A stretch of DNA of 25,930 nucleotides from an uncultured Lachnospiraceae bacterium (GCA_900550235.1 URRQ01000031.1:1-25930), one strand, 5' to 3'. Numbered from the stretch's first letter, positions 1 through 7,647 are shown. Numbers and translations: made by a program. Notes: generated by a model from the sequence alone, not told the origin.

Positions 1-63
1 TAACAAAGCACGTAAAATAGGAGGGCTGTGGATAAAACTACGGAAACTCAAGAAAAAAGGGTA

Positions 64-92
64 TTTACATCATCAAGAACTTATGTTATACT
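64..92 (+). promoter_or_regulatory. sigma-A promoter of rpsO
   Basis: A -35 TTTACA (64-69) and a -10 TATACT (87-92) are separated by exactly 17 bases, close to the vegetative consensus. Transcription would start near base 99 and give a leader of about 90 bases before rpsO. Confidence 0.8.
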
Positions 93-98
93 ATGCAA

Positions 99-190
99 GT
101 ATGAAATCAGCCGGTATTCGGTAACGGGATACTCCAACCCTTACTTAATATCAGGCGTTTAACAAAGTTTTAATAGGAGGAAATGTCAAA
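99..190 (+). promoter_or_regulatory. rpsO 5' leader, candidate S15 autoregulatory RNA
   Basis: The predicted leader between the promoter and the rpsO start is about 90 bases and contains a hairpin: GTATTC (114-119) pairs with GGATAC (127-132), including one G-U pair, around a 7-base loop. A strong ribosome binding site, AGGAGG, lies just before the start codon. In several bacterial groups S15 represses its own translation by binding such leaders. That role is inferred here from position and the presence of structure; I could not match it to a specific published S15 leader class. Confidence 0.45.
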
Positions 191-457
191 ATGATCGCAA
201 AGGACAAAAAACAAGCAATCATCGCTGAGTATGCAAGAACAGAAGGCGACACAGGTTCACCGGAGGTTCAGATCGCTATCTTAACAGCAAGAATTAACGA
301 GTTAACAGATCACTTCAAAGCAAACCCGAAGGATCACCACTCAAGAAGAGGTCTTCTTAAAATGGTAGGTCAGAGAAGAGGTTTACTCGCTTACTTAAAG
401 AAAACAGATATCGAAAGATACCGTTCTTTAATCGAGAGATTAGGATTAAGAAAATAA
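191..457 (+). CDS. rpsO: 30S ribosomal protein S15
   Basis: This 88-residue protein has the normal length of bacterial S15, which binds 16S rRNA helices 20-22 early in assembly of the 30S platform. The family signature is clear: GDTGSPEVQIAILTARI near residues 20-35, then HxxDxxSRRGLL-like residues (DHHSRRGLL) around 48-56 and the basic GQRRGLLAYLKK stretch. The ATG is preceded by AGGAGGA at good spacing. It is a single-gene transcription unit here, with its own promoter upstream and an intrinsic terminator directly downstream, followed by pnp. The rpsO-pnp order is conserved widely in bacteria. Confidence 0.98.
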   Translation: MIAKDKKQAIIAEYARTEGDTGSPEVQIAILTARINELTDHFKANPKDHHSRRGLLKMVGQRRGLLAYLKKTDIERYRSLIERLGLRK

Positions 458-505
458 TCCAACTGAAGTATTTGAAAATTATAAGACACACAACACAACA
501 ACACA

Positions 506-537
506 AAATCCTCGGAATTATTTTCCGGGGATTTTTT
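506..537 (+). terminator. intrinsic terminator after rpsO
   Basis: A 12-bp stem (506-517 with 523-534, one G-U pair) with a 5-base loop is followed by a run of T's to base 537. Confidence 0.9.
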
Positions 538-586
538 ATAGGATAGGGAATTGCTTGGGTTCTATAATGTGTTAAACTATTTTTAG

Positions 587-616
587 TTTACATTTATGTA
601 AAGATTATGTTATAAT
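587..616 (+). promoter_or_regulatory. sigma-A promoter of pnp
   Basis: A -35 TTTACA (587-592) and a perfect -10 TATAAT (611-616) are 18 bases apart. Transcription would start near base 623, giving a leader of about 117 bases that contains a large hairpin. Confidence 0.8.
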
Positions 617-627
617 ATATAAGATTG

Positions 628-715
628 TGACAGGGGATATATACCGAGACCACTGAAAAGTGCATGAGATGAGAATATTTGGTGTGATTTTCAGTTGTTT
701 CGGAAGAACCTGTCA
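628..715 (+). promoter_or_regulatory. long hairpin in the pnp leader
   Basis: Bases 644-659 pair with 688-703 over 16 positions with one mismatch and one G-U pair. A further outer helix, TGACAGG (628-634) with CCTGTCA (709-715), closes the structure across a small internal loop. It ends 12 bases before the pnp ribosome binding site. It has no T run and is not a terminator. In E. coli, pnp is autoregulated through RNase III cleavage of a leader stem followed by PNPase-dependent decay. A similar role here is inference. Confidence 0.6.
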
Positions 716-739
716 AAAGAGAAAGAAAAGGAGAATACT

Positions 740-2830
740 ATGTTTAAGAAGTTTGAAATGGAATTAGCCGGCAGAACACTTCGTGTAGACGTTGGCAGAG
801 TTGCAGCACAGGCAAACGGTGCAGCGCTTATGCACTACGGTGATACTGTTGTATTATCTACAGCAACAGCATCTGACAAACCGAGAGAAGGAATTGATTT
901 CTTCCCATTAAGTGTAGAATATGAAGAAAAGTTATACGCAGTAGGTAAGATTCCTGGGGGATTTAATAAAAGAGAAGGAAAAGCATCTGAGAATGCAATT
1001 TTAACATCCCGTGTAATTGACAGACCAATGCGTCCATTATTCCCAAAGGATTACAGAAATGATGTAACACTTAACAACCTTGTATTATCTGTTGATCCGG
1101 AATGCAGTCCGGAGCTTACAGCTATGCTTGGTTCCGCAATTGCAACAGCAATTTCTGATATCCCGTTTGATGGACCTACATCTACAACACAAGTTGGTTT
1201 GATTGACGGAGAATTTGTGTTCAACCCGAACTCTGTGCAGAATGCGCTTTCTGACCTTCAGCTTACAGTTGCATCTACAAGAGAAAAAGTCATTATGATC
1301 GAAGCCGGAGCCAATGAAGTACCGGAAGATAAAATGATCGAAGCAATCTTTGCAGCACATGAAGTGAATCAGAAAGTCATCGCATTTATCGATGAAATCG
1401 TTGCAGAATGTGGAAAAGAAAAACATGAATATACAAGCTGTGCAGTTCCGGAGGAATTGGTTGCGGCAATTCGTGAAATCGTAACACCGGAAGAGATGGA
1501 AGAAGCTGTCTTTACAGATGAAAAACAGGTTCGTGAAGAGAATATCCGCGTGATCACAGAAAAATTAGAAGAAGCATTTGCTGAGAATGAAGAATGGCTT
1601 CCATTAATCGGAGAAGCGTTATATCAGTATCAGAAGAAAACGGTAAGAAAGATGATCTTAAAAGACCACAAGCGTCCGGATGGAAGAGCAATCGATCAGA
1701 TCAGACCACTTGCAGCTGAAATTGATATTATTCCAAGAGTACATGGTTCTGCAATGTTCACACGTGGACAGACACAGATCTGTAATATTACAACATTGGC
1801 ACCGTTATCAGAGGCGCAGAGAATTGATGGTTTGAATGAGCTTGAAACATCGAAGAGATATATGCACCACTATAATTTCCCGTCATATTCTGTTGGTGAG
1901 ACAAAACCATCCAGAGGACCGGGACGTCGTGAAATCGGACATGGTGCTTTGGCAGAGAGAGCTCTTGTGCCGGTACTTCCGACAGAAGAGGAATTCCCAT
2001 ACGCAATCCGTACAGTATCTGAGACATTTGAATCAAACGGTTCTACATCACAGGCAAGTGTATGTGCATCCAGTATGTCACTTATGGCAGCAGGAGTTCC
2101 AATTAAATCTGCAGTAGCAGGTATTTCGGCAGGTCTTGTAACAGGAGAGACAGATGACGATTATATCGTACTTACAGATATCCAAGGATTAGAAGACTTC
2201 TTCGGAGATATGGACTTTAAAGTAGCCGGTACTCACAAGGGTATCACAGCAATTCAGATGGATATTAAGATTCATGGTTTGACAAGACCGATTATCGAAG
2301 AAGCAATTGCATGTACTAAGAAAGCAAGAACATATATCTTGGATGAAGTAATGAACAAAGCGATTGCAGAGCCAAGACCGGAAGTCGGACCATATGCACC
2401 AAAGATTCGTCAGATGCAGATCGATCCGGCTAAGATTGGTGATGTAGTAGGACAGCGCGGTAAGACGATCAATGCCATTATCGAACAGACTGGCGTGAAA
2501 ATTGATATTACAGATGACGGATTTGTGTCAATCTGTGGAGTAGAAGCAGAAGCAATGGATGAGGCTATGAGAATGATCTCTATCATTGTAACAGAATTTG
2601 AAGCCGGTCAAGTATTAGAAGGAAAAGTAATCAGCATCAAAGAATTCGGAGCATTTATTGAATTTGCACCAGGAAAAGAAGGAATGGTTCACATTTCCAA
2701 GATTTCAAAAGAAAGAATCAACCGTGTAGAGGATGTCCTTACACTTGGCGATAAAGTGAAAGTGGTATGTCTCGGAAAAGATAAAATGGGAAGAATCAGC
2801 TTCTCTATGAAAGACGTGGCAGAGGACTAA
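740..2830 (+). CDS. pnp: polyribonucleotide nucleotidyltransferase (PNPase)
   Basis: PNPase degrades RNA 3' to 5' using phosphate, releasing nucleoside diphosphates, and works as a trimer in mRNA turnover. The 696-residue product has the complete family architecture: two RNase PH-like domains (about 10-220 and 310-545) joined by a helical linker, then a KH domain (VVGQRGKTINAI, about 560-620) and a C-terminal S1 domain (GKVISIKEFGAF, about 625-693). I chose ATG 740 because AAGGAG sits 6 bases upstream and the product then begins with the usual MFKKFEMELAGR. An in-frame TTG at 695 lies inside the leader hairpin and has no ribosome binding site. The gene has its own promoter and terminator. Confidence 0.97.
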   Translation: MFKKFEMELAGRTLRVDVGRVAAQANGAALMHYGDTVVLSTATASDKPREGIDFFPLSVEYEEKLYAVGKIPGGFNKREGKASENAILTSRVIDRPMRPLFPKDYRNDVTLNNLVLSVDPECSPELTAMLGSAIATAISDIPFDGPTSTTQVGLIDGEFVFNPNSVQNALSDLQLTVASTREKVIMIEAGANEVPEDKMIEAIFAAHEVNQKVIAFIDEIVAECGKEKHEYTSCAVPEELVAAIREIVTPEEMEEAVFTDEKQVREENIRVITEKLEEAFAENEEWLPLIGEALYQYQKKTVRKMILKDHKRPDGRAIDQIRPLAAEIDIIPRVHGSAMFTRGQTQICNITTLAPLSEAQRIDGLNELETSKRYMHHYNFPSYSVGETKPSRGPGRREIGHGALAERALVPVLPTEEEFPYAIRTVSETFESNGSTSQASVCASSMSLMAAGVPIKSAVAGISAGLVTGETDDDYIVLTDIQGLEDFFGDMDFKVAGTHKGITAIQMDIKIHGLTRPIIEEAIACTKKARTYILDEVMNKAIAEPRPEVGPYAPKIRQMQIDPAKIGDVVGQRGKTINAIIEQTGVKIDITDDGFVSICGVEAEAMDEAMRMISIIVTEFEAGQVLEGKVISIKEFGAFIEFAPGKEGMVHISKISKERINRVEDVLTLGDKVKVVCLGKDKMGRISFSMKDVAED

Positions 2831-2851
2831 ATATTGAATTAGATAAGATAG

Positions 2852-2884
2852 AAAAGGAAAGAATGAAAATTCTTTTCTTTTTTT
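2852..2884 (+). terminator. intrinsic terminator after pnp
   Basis: A 13-bp A/T-rich stem (2852-2864 with 2869-2881, one G-U pair) has a GAAA tetraloop and runs into a T tract ending at 2884. The sigma-E-like promoter of spoIIIAA begins two bases later. Confidence 0.8.
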
Positions 2885-2885
2885 G

Positions 2886-2913
2886 TGATATTTTTTCTGC
2901 TTGTTCATATATT
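2886..2913 (+). promoter_or_regulatory. sigma-E-type promoter of the spoIIIA operon
   Basis: TGATATT (2886-2892) matches the sigma-E -35 consensus (kmATATT) at 6 of 7 positions. CATATATT (2906-2913) matches the -10 consensus CATACAnT at 7 of 8, with a 13-base spacer. The B. subtilis spoIIIA operon is known to be sigma-E dependent. The predicted start near 2920 puts the 5' end almost at the ribosome binding site (GAGGTGG, 2921-2927), so the leader would be very short. Confidence 0.65.
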
Positions 2914-2932
2914 GTGTAAAGAGGTGGACAAC

Positions 2933-3877
2933 ATGATGTATGAAGAAAATCAAAGAATCAGACAACAAATTCTTCCTGTACTGGCAAAACAACTGTCAAA
3001 AGTCCTGGAGAAACAGGAGTTGGATTTTGCACAATTGCAAGAAATCAGATTGCGGGAAGAAAAACCGATAACGATAGTCTATCAAGGGCGAGAAAAGTTT
3101 CTATTTGGAGAAAATGGCAACTCAATTGTTGTACGAGGAAGAGATATACAGGAAACATTAGATTATATCAGCAATTATTCACTATATGCATATGAAAATG
3201 AATTGCGGCAAGGATTTATCACCTTGGAAGGAGGACACAGAGTCGGAGTGGCAGGGCAGACGATTCTGGAAGGGAAACAGGTCAAAAATATGAGATATAT
3301 TTCCTCTATGAATATCCGAATCGCGCATGAAGTCAAGGGATGTGCAGATACAGTGATTCCATATATCAGTCGGGGAAAAGAGTTGTGCCATACGTTACTG
3401 ATTTCTCCGCCTCGATGCGGGAAAACAACTCTTTTACGAGATATTGTCAGACAGTCTTCAGATGGCTGCAAGTTTGTAAAAGGAACAACGGTTGGTGTGG
3501 TAGACGAACGCTCTGAGATTGGAGGCTGCTATCAGGGAGTTCCGCAAAATGATCTGGGGATTCGAACAGATGTCTTAGACTGCTGTCCGAAAGCAGAAGG
3601 AATGCTTCTTATGATTCGGTCTATGTCACCACGGATTCTTGCTGTAGATGAGATAGGAACGAAGGAAGATGTACAAGCGATTGAGTATGCGCTTCATTGC
3701 GGCTGTACGATGCTTGCAACTGCGCATGGGACTTCTTTGGATGAACTGCGAGAAAAACCTTTATTTGATCATTTGATTGAGAGAAAACAGTTTGAGCGAT
3801 ATGTTGTATTGAGTAATCGAAGAAAAACAGGCTATGTGGAGGGCGTCTATGATGAAAGAGGAAGACAACTATGCTAA
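2933..3877 (+). CDS. spoIIIAA: stage III sporulation protein AA, channel ATPase
   Basis: SpoIIIAA is the mother-cell ATPase of the SpoIIIA-SpoIIQ feeding-tube complex and resembles type II/IV secretion ATPases. The 314-residue protein is close to the B. subtilis length. It shows a Walker A motif PPRCGKTT ending near residue 166 and a Walker B-like ILAVDEIG followed by a conserved TAHG segment. The usual middle part (GLY-rich EGGHRVGVAGQ) is also present. I chose ATG 2933 because GAGG lies 8 bases upstream; ATG 2936 is possible. It opens an eight-gene operon and its last codons overlap spoIIIAB by 7 bases. Confidence 0.95.
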   Translation: MMYEENQRIRQQILPVLAKQLSKVLEKQELDFAQLQEIRLREEKPITIVYQGREKFLFGENGNSIVVRGRDIQETLDYISNYSLYAYENELRQGFITLEGGHRVGVAGQTILEGKQVKNMRYISSMNIRIAHEVKGCADTVIPYISRGKELCHTLLISPPRCGKTTLLRDIVRQSSDGCKFVKGTTVGVVDERSEIGGCYQGVPQNDLGIRTDVLDCCPKAEGMLLMIRSMSPRILAVDEIGTKEDVQAIEYALHCGCTMLATAHGTSLDELREKPLFDHLIERKQFERYVVLSNRRKTGYVEGVYDERGRQLC

Positions 3878-4389
3878 AACTCATAGGAGTGTTGCTGATT
3901 GTTATGGCAGGCGGAGGGATGGGATTAAAAAAAGGGGCAGAGTTATCTAAAGAATTAGCAGAACTACAGGAATTAAGGAGAATATTTCTAATGCTTCGAA
4001 GTGAAATAGAATATACAAAAGCGCCCCTTGGAGAAGCGTTCTATCATATCAGCAGGAGAACATCAGGGATATATAAGGAGTGGCTTTTGACGTTGGCAGA
4101 ACAGTTAAAACAGAAAAATGGACAAAGTTTTCGTGAAGTGTGGGAATCTGTGACCAGAGAGAAACTGTCATGTCTGCATTTAAGAGTGATAGAACGAGAA
4201 CAGTTAGAGTACATGGGAGCTAATCTGGGATTTTATGACAGAGAGATGGAGACAGGAGCAATAGAACTATATTTAGAGCAACTGAAGATTCAGATACAGA
4301 ATATGCAGATGGAAATTCCGGAAAAAAAGAGGATTTTCCGTTGTTTGGGAATCATGGGTGGTATATTTACTGCGGTGATTTTGATGTAG
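3871..4389 (+). CDS. spoIIIAB: stage III sporulation protein AB
   Basis: This 172-residue protein has the length of B. subtilis SpoIIIAB (about 171). It has a hydrophobic N-terminal helix (residues 1-20), a long soluble helical region with the family pattern LRRIFLMLRSEIEYTKAPL near 35-55, and a C-terminal hydrophobic segment (about 156-172). SpoIIIAB resembles GspF-type platform proteins and is thought to work with the SpoIIIAA ATPase in the membrane around the forespore. Its start overlaps the end of spoIIIAA (ATGCTAA), so translation is probably coupled. Confidence 0.92.
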   Translation: MLKLIGVLLIVMAGGGMGLKKGAELSKELAELQELRRIFLMLRSEIEYTKAPLGEAFYHISRRTSGIYKEWLLTLAEQLKQKNGQSFREVWESVTREKLSCLHLRVIEREQLEYMGANLGFYDREMETGAIELYLEQLKIQIQNMQMEIPEKKRIFRCLGIMGGIFTAVILM

Positions 4390-4401
4390 AAGGGAGAAAA
4401 G

Positions 4402-4596
4402 ATGACGGTAAATTTAATATTTAAGATTGCAGCGGTAGGTATCCTTGTATCTGTTCTGAGTCAGGTTTTGAAACACAGCGGAAGAGAGGAGCAGGCTTTC
4501 TTGACGAGTTTTGCAGGACTGTTGTTAGTATTGTTTTGGATTGTTCCGTATATTTATGAATTATTTGAGTCCATCAAACGATTGTTTTCACTTTAA
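4402..4596 (+). CDS. spoIIIAC: stage III sporulation protein AC
   Basis: This small 64-residue membrane protein has two hydrophobic helices (about 4-22 and 32-52) separated by a charged loop (KHSGREEQAF). This is the typical form of SpoIIIAC (about 65-68 residues), a predicted inner-membrane part of the SpoIIIA channel. AGGGAG precedes the ATG. It lies 12 bases after spoIIIAB and 13 bases before spoIIIAD, in the conserved operon order. Confidence 0.93.
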   Translation: MTVNLIFKIAAVGILVSVLSQVLKHSGREEQAFLTSFAGLLLVLFWIVPYIYELFESIKRLFSL

Positions 4597-4609
4597 GGAG
4601 AATTAGAAG

Positions 4610-4996
4610 ATGGGAATGATACAAATTGCCGTATTAGGTGTGGCAGGAGCTCTTCTTGCAGTTCAATTTAAAAATGGAAAATCAGAATATGGTGTGTATA
4701 TCAGTATTGCGCTTTGTGTTATGGTGTTCTTTTCCATTATGGACCGTGTGGGAGTTGTGATTTTTGCCATTCGTGACCTTAGTAATCAGGTTTTGGTGAA
4801 AAACGGTTATCTTGCGATTCTTTTAAAAATGCTAGGAGTGGCATATGTTTCTGAATTCGCTTCGTCTATCTGTAAAGACGCAGGACATCAAACGATTGCA
4901 GGTCAGATAGAGGTATATAGCAAAATTGCGATATTGGCGATAAGTATGCCTGTTCTTAAAACTCTCTTAGAAACGATAGGAGCGTTTCTTGGATGA
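4610..4996 (+). CDS. spoIIIAD: stage III sporulation protein AD
   Basis: This 128-residue protein has several hydrophobic helices (about 4-18, 28-50, 65-85 and 105-127), matching SpoIIIAD in length and layout (133 in B. subtilis). It contains the family segment YLAILLKMLGVAYVSEFASS with the following CKDAG. SpoIIIAC and SpoIIIAD share sequence similarity and are channel components of unsettled individual role. An AAGGAG ribosome binding site lies upstream. The stop codon is followed at once by the ribosome binding site of spoIIIAE. Confidence 0.94.
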   Translation: MGMIQIAVLGVAGALLAVQFKNGKSEYGVYISIALCVMVFFSIMDRVGVVIFAIRDLSNQVLVKNGYLAILLKMLGVAYVSEFASSICKDAGHQTIAGQIEVYSKIAILAISMPVLKTLLETIGAFLG

Positions 4997-5007
4997 AAGG
5001 GGAATGC

Positions 5008-6147
5008 ATGAAGAGGTTGTGTTTTGCGATCCTGATCTGTTTTTTTATCTGTATTCCGGTAAAAGCCCAAGAGAAAGAAACGGAAACGATAGAACAGCTG
5101 GTAGAAGAGGAGATGGAGGGAACGTTTGATTTTCGAGACATTGATGAAATGCTTCATGAAATTATGCCGGGAGAAAAAATGGAGTTTGGCGAGACGGTGA
5201 TGCAGGTTTTAACAGGGAAAACAGATTTGTCTGCCAATCTTTTGACCCGGTTGATAGAGGATCGCTTATTTTATGAATTTCGAGCCGGAAGAAAAGGATT
5301 GATTCAAATTCTTTTGATTGCGATCATTGCATCGCTATTTACAAATCTTTCCGGAGTATTGAGAAATAATCAGATTGCAGAAATAGGATTCTATGTATTA
5401 TATATGCTTCTTGTCAGTATTTCGCTCCATACATTTCAAACAGTTATGGACTCCGCATCAGTAGGTATCGAGAAACTTCTGATGTTTATGAGAGCATTGG
5501 GACCGGTATATTTTTTGGCGGTAGCGCTTACCTCAGGAAGTGGTACCTCTATAATATTTTATCAGTTAGTCTTATTTTTTATCTATATGATAGAGCTTTT
5601 GGTATTGAATTTTTTGATACCTTTGTTGCATATCTATATGGTAGTAAAGATTTTGGATCATATTTCTTCAGAATCCTATTTGTCGAAGTTGGCAGAATTG
5701 ATTGAATCAGGGATTTCGTGGATTTCAAAAACTCTTTTGGCGGCGGTCATAGGATTGAATCTTATACAAGGCTTGATCGCACCGGCGGTAGATTCTTTGA
5801 GAAGAGGAATTTTACAAAAAGGAGTGGAGGCGCTGCCTGTAATTGGTGATGCAATCGGGGGTACGGCGGAAGTGGTTTTGGGGACGGCGGTATTGATGAA
5901 AAATGGAATTGGTGTAGCAGGAGCAATTATATGTATGGTGATTTGTGCAGTTCCGATTTTACAGATTTTTGGAATTACTTTTTTATACAAAGTAGCGGCA
6001 GCTTTCATTCAGCCGGTATCAGATCCAAGAATTGTAGGCTGTGTTTCGGCGGTAGGAGATGGGAGCAGATTACTATTAAAATTAGTTTGTATGACAGGAC
6101 TATTATTTCTTATTACGATTGCAATCGTGGCAGCAACAACATCTTGA
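5008..6147 (+). CDS. spoIIIAE: stage III sporulation protein AE
   Basis: This large polytopic membrane component of the SpoIIIA complex is 379 residues here (about 399 in B. subtilis). It starts with a signal-peptide-like segment (MKRLCFAILICFFICIPVKA, cleavage likely after VKA), has an acidic extracytoplasmic stretch to about residue 90, and then at least six membrane helices with the conserved segment around the VAGAIICMVICAVP region. I prefer ATG 5008, which has AAAGGGG 5 bases upstream. ATG 4993 would overlap spoIIIAD by 4 bases and adds only five residues (MKGEC). Confidence 0.94.
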   Translation: MKRLCFAILICFFICIPVKAQEKETETIEQLVEEEMEGTFDFRDIDEMLHEIMPGEKMEFGETVMQVLTGKTDLSANLLTRLIEDRLFYEFRAGRKGLIQILLIAIIASLFTNLSGVLRNNQIAEIGFYVLYMLLVSISLHTFQTVMDSASVGIEKLLMFMRALGPVYFLAVALTSGSGTSIIFYQLVLFFIYMIELLVLNFLIPLLHIYMVVKILDHISSESYLSKLAELIESGISWISKTLLAAVIGLNLIQGLIAPAVDSLRRGILQKGVEALPVIGDAIGGTAEVVLGTAVLMKNGIGVAGAIICMVICAVPILQIFGITFLYKVAAAFIQPVSDPRIVGCVSAVGDGSRLLLKLVCMTGLLFLITIAIVAATTS

Positions 6148-6157
6148 AGGAGGAACT

Positions 6158-6460
6158 ATGTTTGATTACTTATATGAGTGGATTCGGAACATTGCCTTTT
6201 ACATGATACTTTCTACGGTATTTTTGGAAGCGCTTCCTGCAAATACATATAAAAAATATATTCGATTTGTTACAGGAATGATTCTCGTATTACTTTTAAT
6301 GACCCCGGTATTAAAAATCTGCAAAATGGAGTATCCGGTTTCGATCATAAAAGATAGAAACAGTTATGAAGAAGAGTTGGAGAAGATGGAAGAACTAATT
6401 CAAGAAGCGGAGGTACGGGAATATGAAGAAAGAAATACAGTGGAGCAAGATATGGAATAG
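6158..6460 (+). CDS. spoIIIAF: stage III sporulation protein AF, unusually short
   Basis: The start at ATG 6158 is fixed by GAAGGAGG just upstream. The product is only 100 residues: two membrane helices (about 10-27 and 36-53, with the SpoIIIAF-like YIRFVTGMILVLLLMTPVL) and a charged helical tail of about 48 residues. B. subtilis SpoIIIAF is about 206 residues and has a soluble C-terminal ring-building-type domain after the membrane helices, which is absent here. No frameshifted remnant is possible, because the next gene, spoIIIAG, begins 38 bases before the stop and fills the sequence. The assignment relies on operon position and the N-terminal half. Confidence 0.8.
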   Translation: MFDYLYEWIRNIAFYMILSTVFLEALPANTYKKYIRFVTGMILVLLLMTPVLKICKMEYPVSIIKDRNSYEEELEKMEELIQEAEVREYEERNTVEQDME

Positions 6461-6953
6461 TACGGTGAAGGGAAAGCATAATCTTTTTGTTCTTTTTCTT
6501 GTTGGAATTCTTCTTGTTGTGATCGCCATGCCGACGGAGAAAAAGGAGGAAAGTATTGTAGAAGGGAATGAAGAAACGCAGGAAGAGAATAGAACAGAAG
6601 AAAAGGAAAACCGCTACGAACAGAAGATGGAACAAAGGCTTTCGAGAATGTTATCCGAGGTAGAAGGAGTCGGAAAAAATAAAGTGATGATTACGCTGCA
6701 ATCTACTTCCGAAAAAGTCATAGAAAAGGACAAGGAAACAGATGAAATGCTAAAGCGGGAAACGACAGTATATTGGAAAGTACGAGATGAAGAAAATCCT
6801 TATGTAAAAAAAGAAATAACACCAAAGATAGAAGGCGTAGTCGTAATCGCGGAAGGTGGAGCTGATCCGGTTATTGTGCAAAATATTACTGAGGCGGTTC
6901 AGGCATTATTTGATGTAGACACGCATAAGATTAAAGTAATGAAACTGCAATAA
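6423..6953 (+). CDS. spoIIIAG: stage III sporulation protein AG
   Basis: SpoIIIAG forms a large ring in the intermembrane space and has a fold related to type III secretion ring proteins. The 176-residue product has a short cytoplasmic N-terminus, one membrane helix (about 19-36), an acidic low-complexity linker (about 40-65), and a C-terminal ring-building region (about 70-176) with the family motif VEGVGKNKVMITLQS and the later EGVVVIAEGGADP. B. subtilis SpoIIIAG is longer (about 229). GGAGG lies 9 bases before ATG 6423, inside spoIIIAF, so the two genes overlap by 38 bases. Confidence 0.93.
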   Translation: MKKEIQWSKIWNSTVKGKHNLFVLFLVGILLVVIAMPTEKKEESIVEGNEETQEENRTEEKENRYEQKMEQRLSRMLSEVEGVGKNKVMITLQSTSEKVIEKDKETDEMLKRETTVYWKVRDEENPYVKKEITPKIEGVVVIAEGGADPVIVQNITEAVQALFDVDTHKIKVMKLQ

Positions 6954-6967
6954 AAAGGAGGAACATT

Positions 6968-7576
6968 TTGAAACGTTTATTTAAGAAAAATCAAATCATC
7001 ATTACAACACTTGCGATTATGATCGCGATTGCCGGATATCTGAATTATTCCGGGAAAATGTTTGGAGGCATGGATACAAAAGAAGCCAATGGGAATCTGA
7101 CGAATCAGGAATTGTTGGATATCTCGGACGAAGGAGCAGAAACATCAGGAGAAATTGCAAGTCAAGATCATGAAGTAGAAGGAACACCTGGGGAAGCGGT
7201 ATTGACTAACGGAGTCGTTGCGGAAGCAAAAGTCACAAGAGAACAGGTGCGGGCGAAAAATAAAGAAACCTTACAATCCATTATTGATAATGAGAAGATC
7301 AGCGAAGAACAGAAAAAAGAAGCGATCGCACAGATGGTACATGTAACGGAACTTGCGGAAAAAGAAGCGGCGGTAGAGACACTTCTTGCCTCTAAAGGAT
7401 TTCAGGACACGGTAGTCAGCCTTACTGACGATGCAGCAGACATTGTAGTAGGCAATGCAGAGCTGACAGATGCAAATCTTGCCCAGATTGAAGATATCGT
7501 GGTAAGAAAAACAGAGATTCCGGCGGCAAACATTGTGATTACACCAATTCATGCGGAAAAGGGGCAAGAAAAGTAG
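6968..7576 (+). CDS. spoIIIAH: stage III sporulation protein AH
   Basis: SpoIIIAH binds forespore SpoIIQ to join the two membranes and shares the ring-building fold with SpoIIIAG. The 202-residue protein has a basic N-terminus, one membrane helix (about 10-27), an acidic linker, and a C-terminal ring-building domain (about 90-200) with the family pattern DAADIVV and the ENxxxxx-like DIVVRKTEIPAANIVITPI. It starts with TTG 6968; a very strong AAAAGGAGG lies 5 bases upstream and no ATG is available nearby. It ends the spoIIIA operon. No terminator is visible after it, so transcripts may run into prfC. Confidence 0.93.
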   Translation: MKRLFKKNQIIITTLAIMIAIAGYLNYSGKMFGGMDTKEANGNLTNQELLDISDEGAETSGEIASQDHEVEGTPGEAVLTNGVVAEAKVTREQVRAKNKETLQSIIDNEKISEEQKKEAIAQMVHVTELAEKEAAVETLLASKGFQDTVVSLTDDAADIVVGNAELTDANLAQIEDIVVRKTEIPAANIVITPIHAEKGQEK

Positions 7577-7583
7577 TTTTTCC

Positions 7584-7612
7584 TTGAAAAAAAGCGAAAA
7601 AAAAGGTATCAT
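7584..7612 (+). promoter_or_regulatory. sigma-A promoter of prfC
   Basis: A -35 TTGAAA (7584-7589) and a -10 TATCAT (7607-7612) are separated by 17 bases of A-rich DNA, directly after the spoIIIAH stop. It gives prfC vegetative expression independent of the sporulation operon upstream. Confidence 0.75.
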
Positions 7613-7647
7613 ATAGACTGCGATTGTTAGAATAAAGGAGAATACGT

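Noticed and set aside
2..124. Open reading frame entering from the left edge
   Set aside because: It covers the rpsO promoter and has a composition of translated non-coding DNA; I cannot link it to an upstream gene such as ribF or truB.
28..162. 44-codon ORF starting with GTG after AGGAGGG, before rpsO
   Set aside because: The start is only 2-3 bases from the ribosome binding site, the ORF runs across the rpsO promoter and leader hairpin, and the product resembles nothing I know.
695..739. TTG start adding 15 residues to PNPase
   Set aside because: It lies in the 3' arm of the leader hairpin, has no ribosome binding site, and the extension is not part of PNPase; ATG 740 has a good site.
1836..2117. 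93-codon ORF in another frame inside pnp
   Set aside because: It is fully inside a well-conserved gene, with no ribosome binding site or recognisable product; the same holds for several long antisense ORFs under prfC, dxs, ispA and metH.
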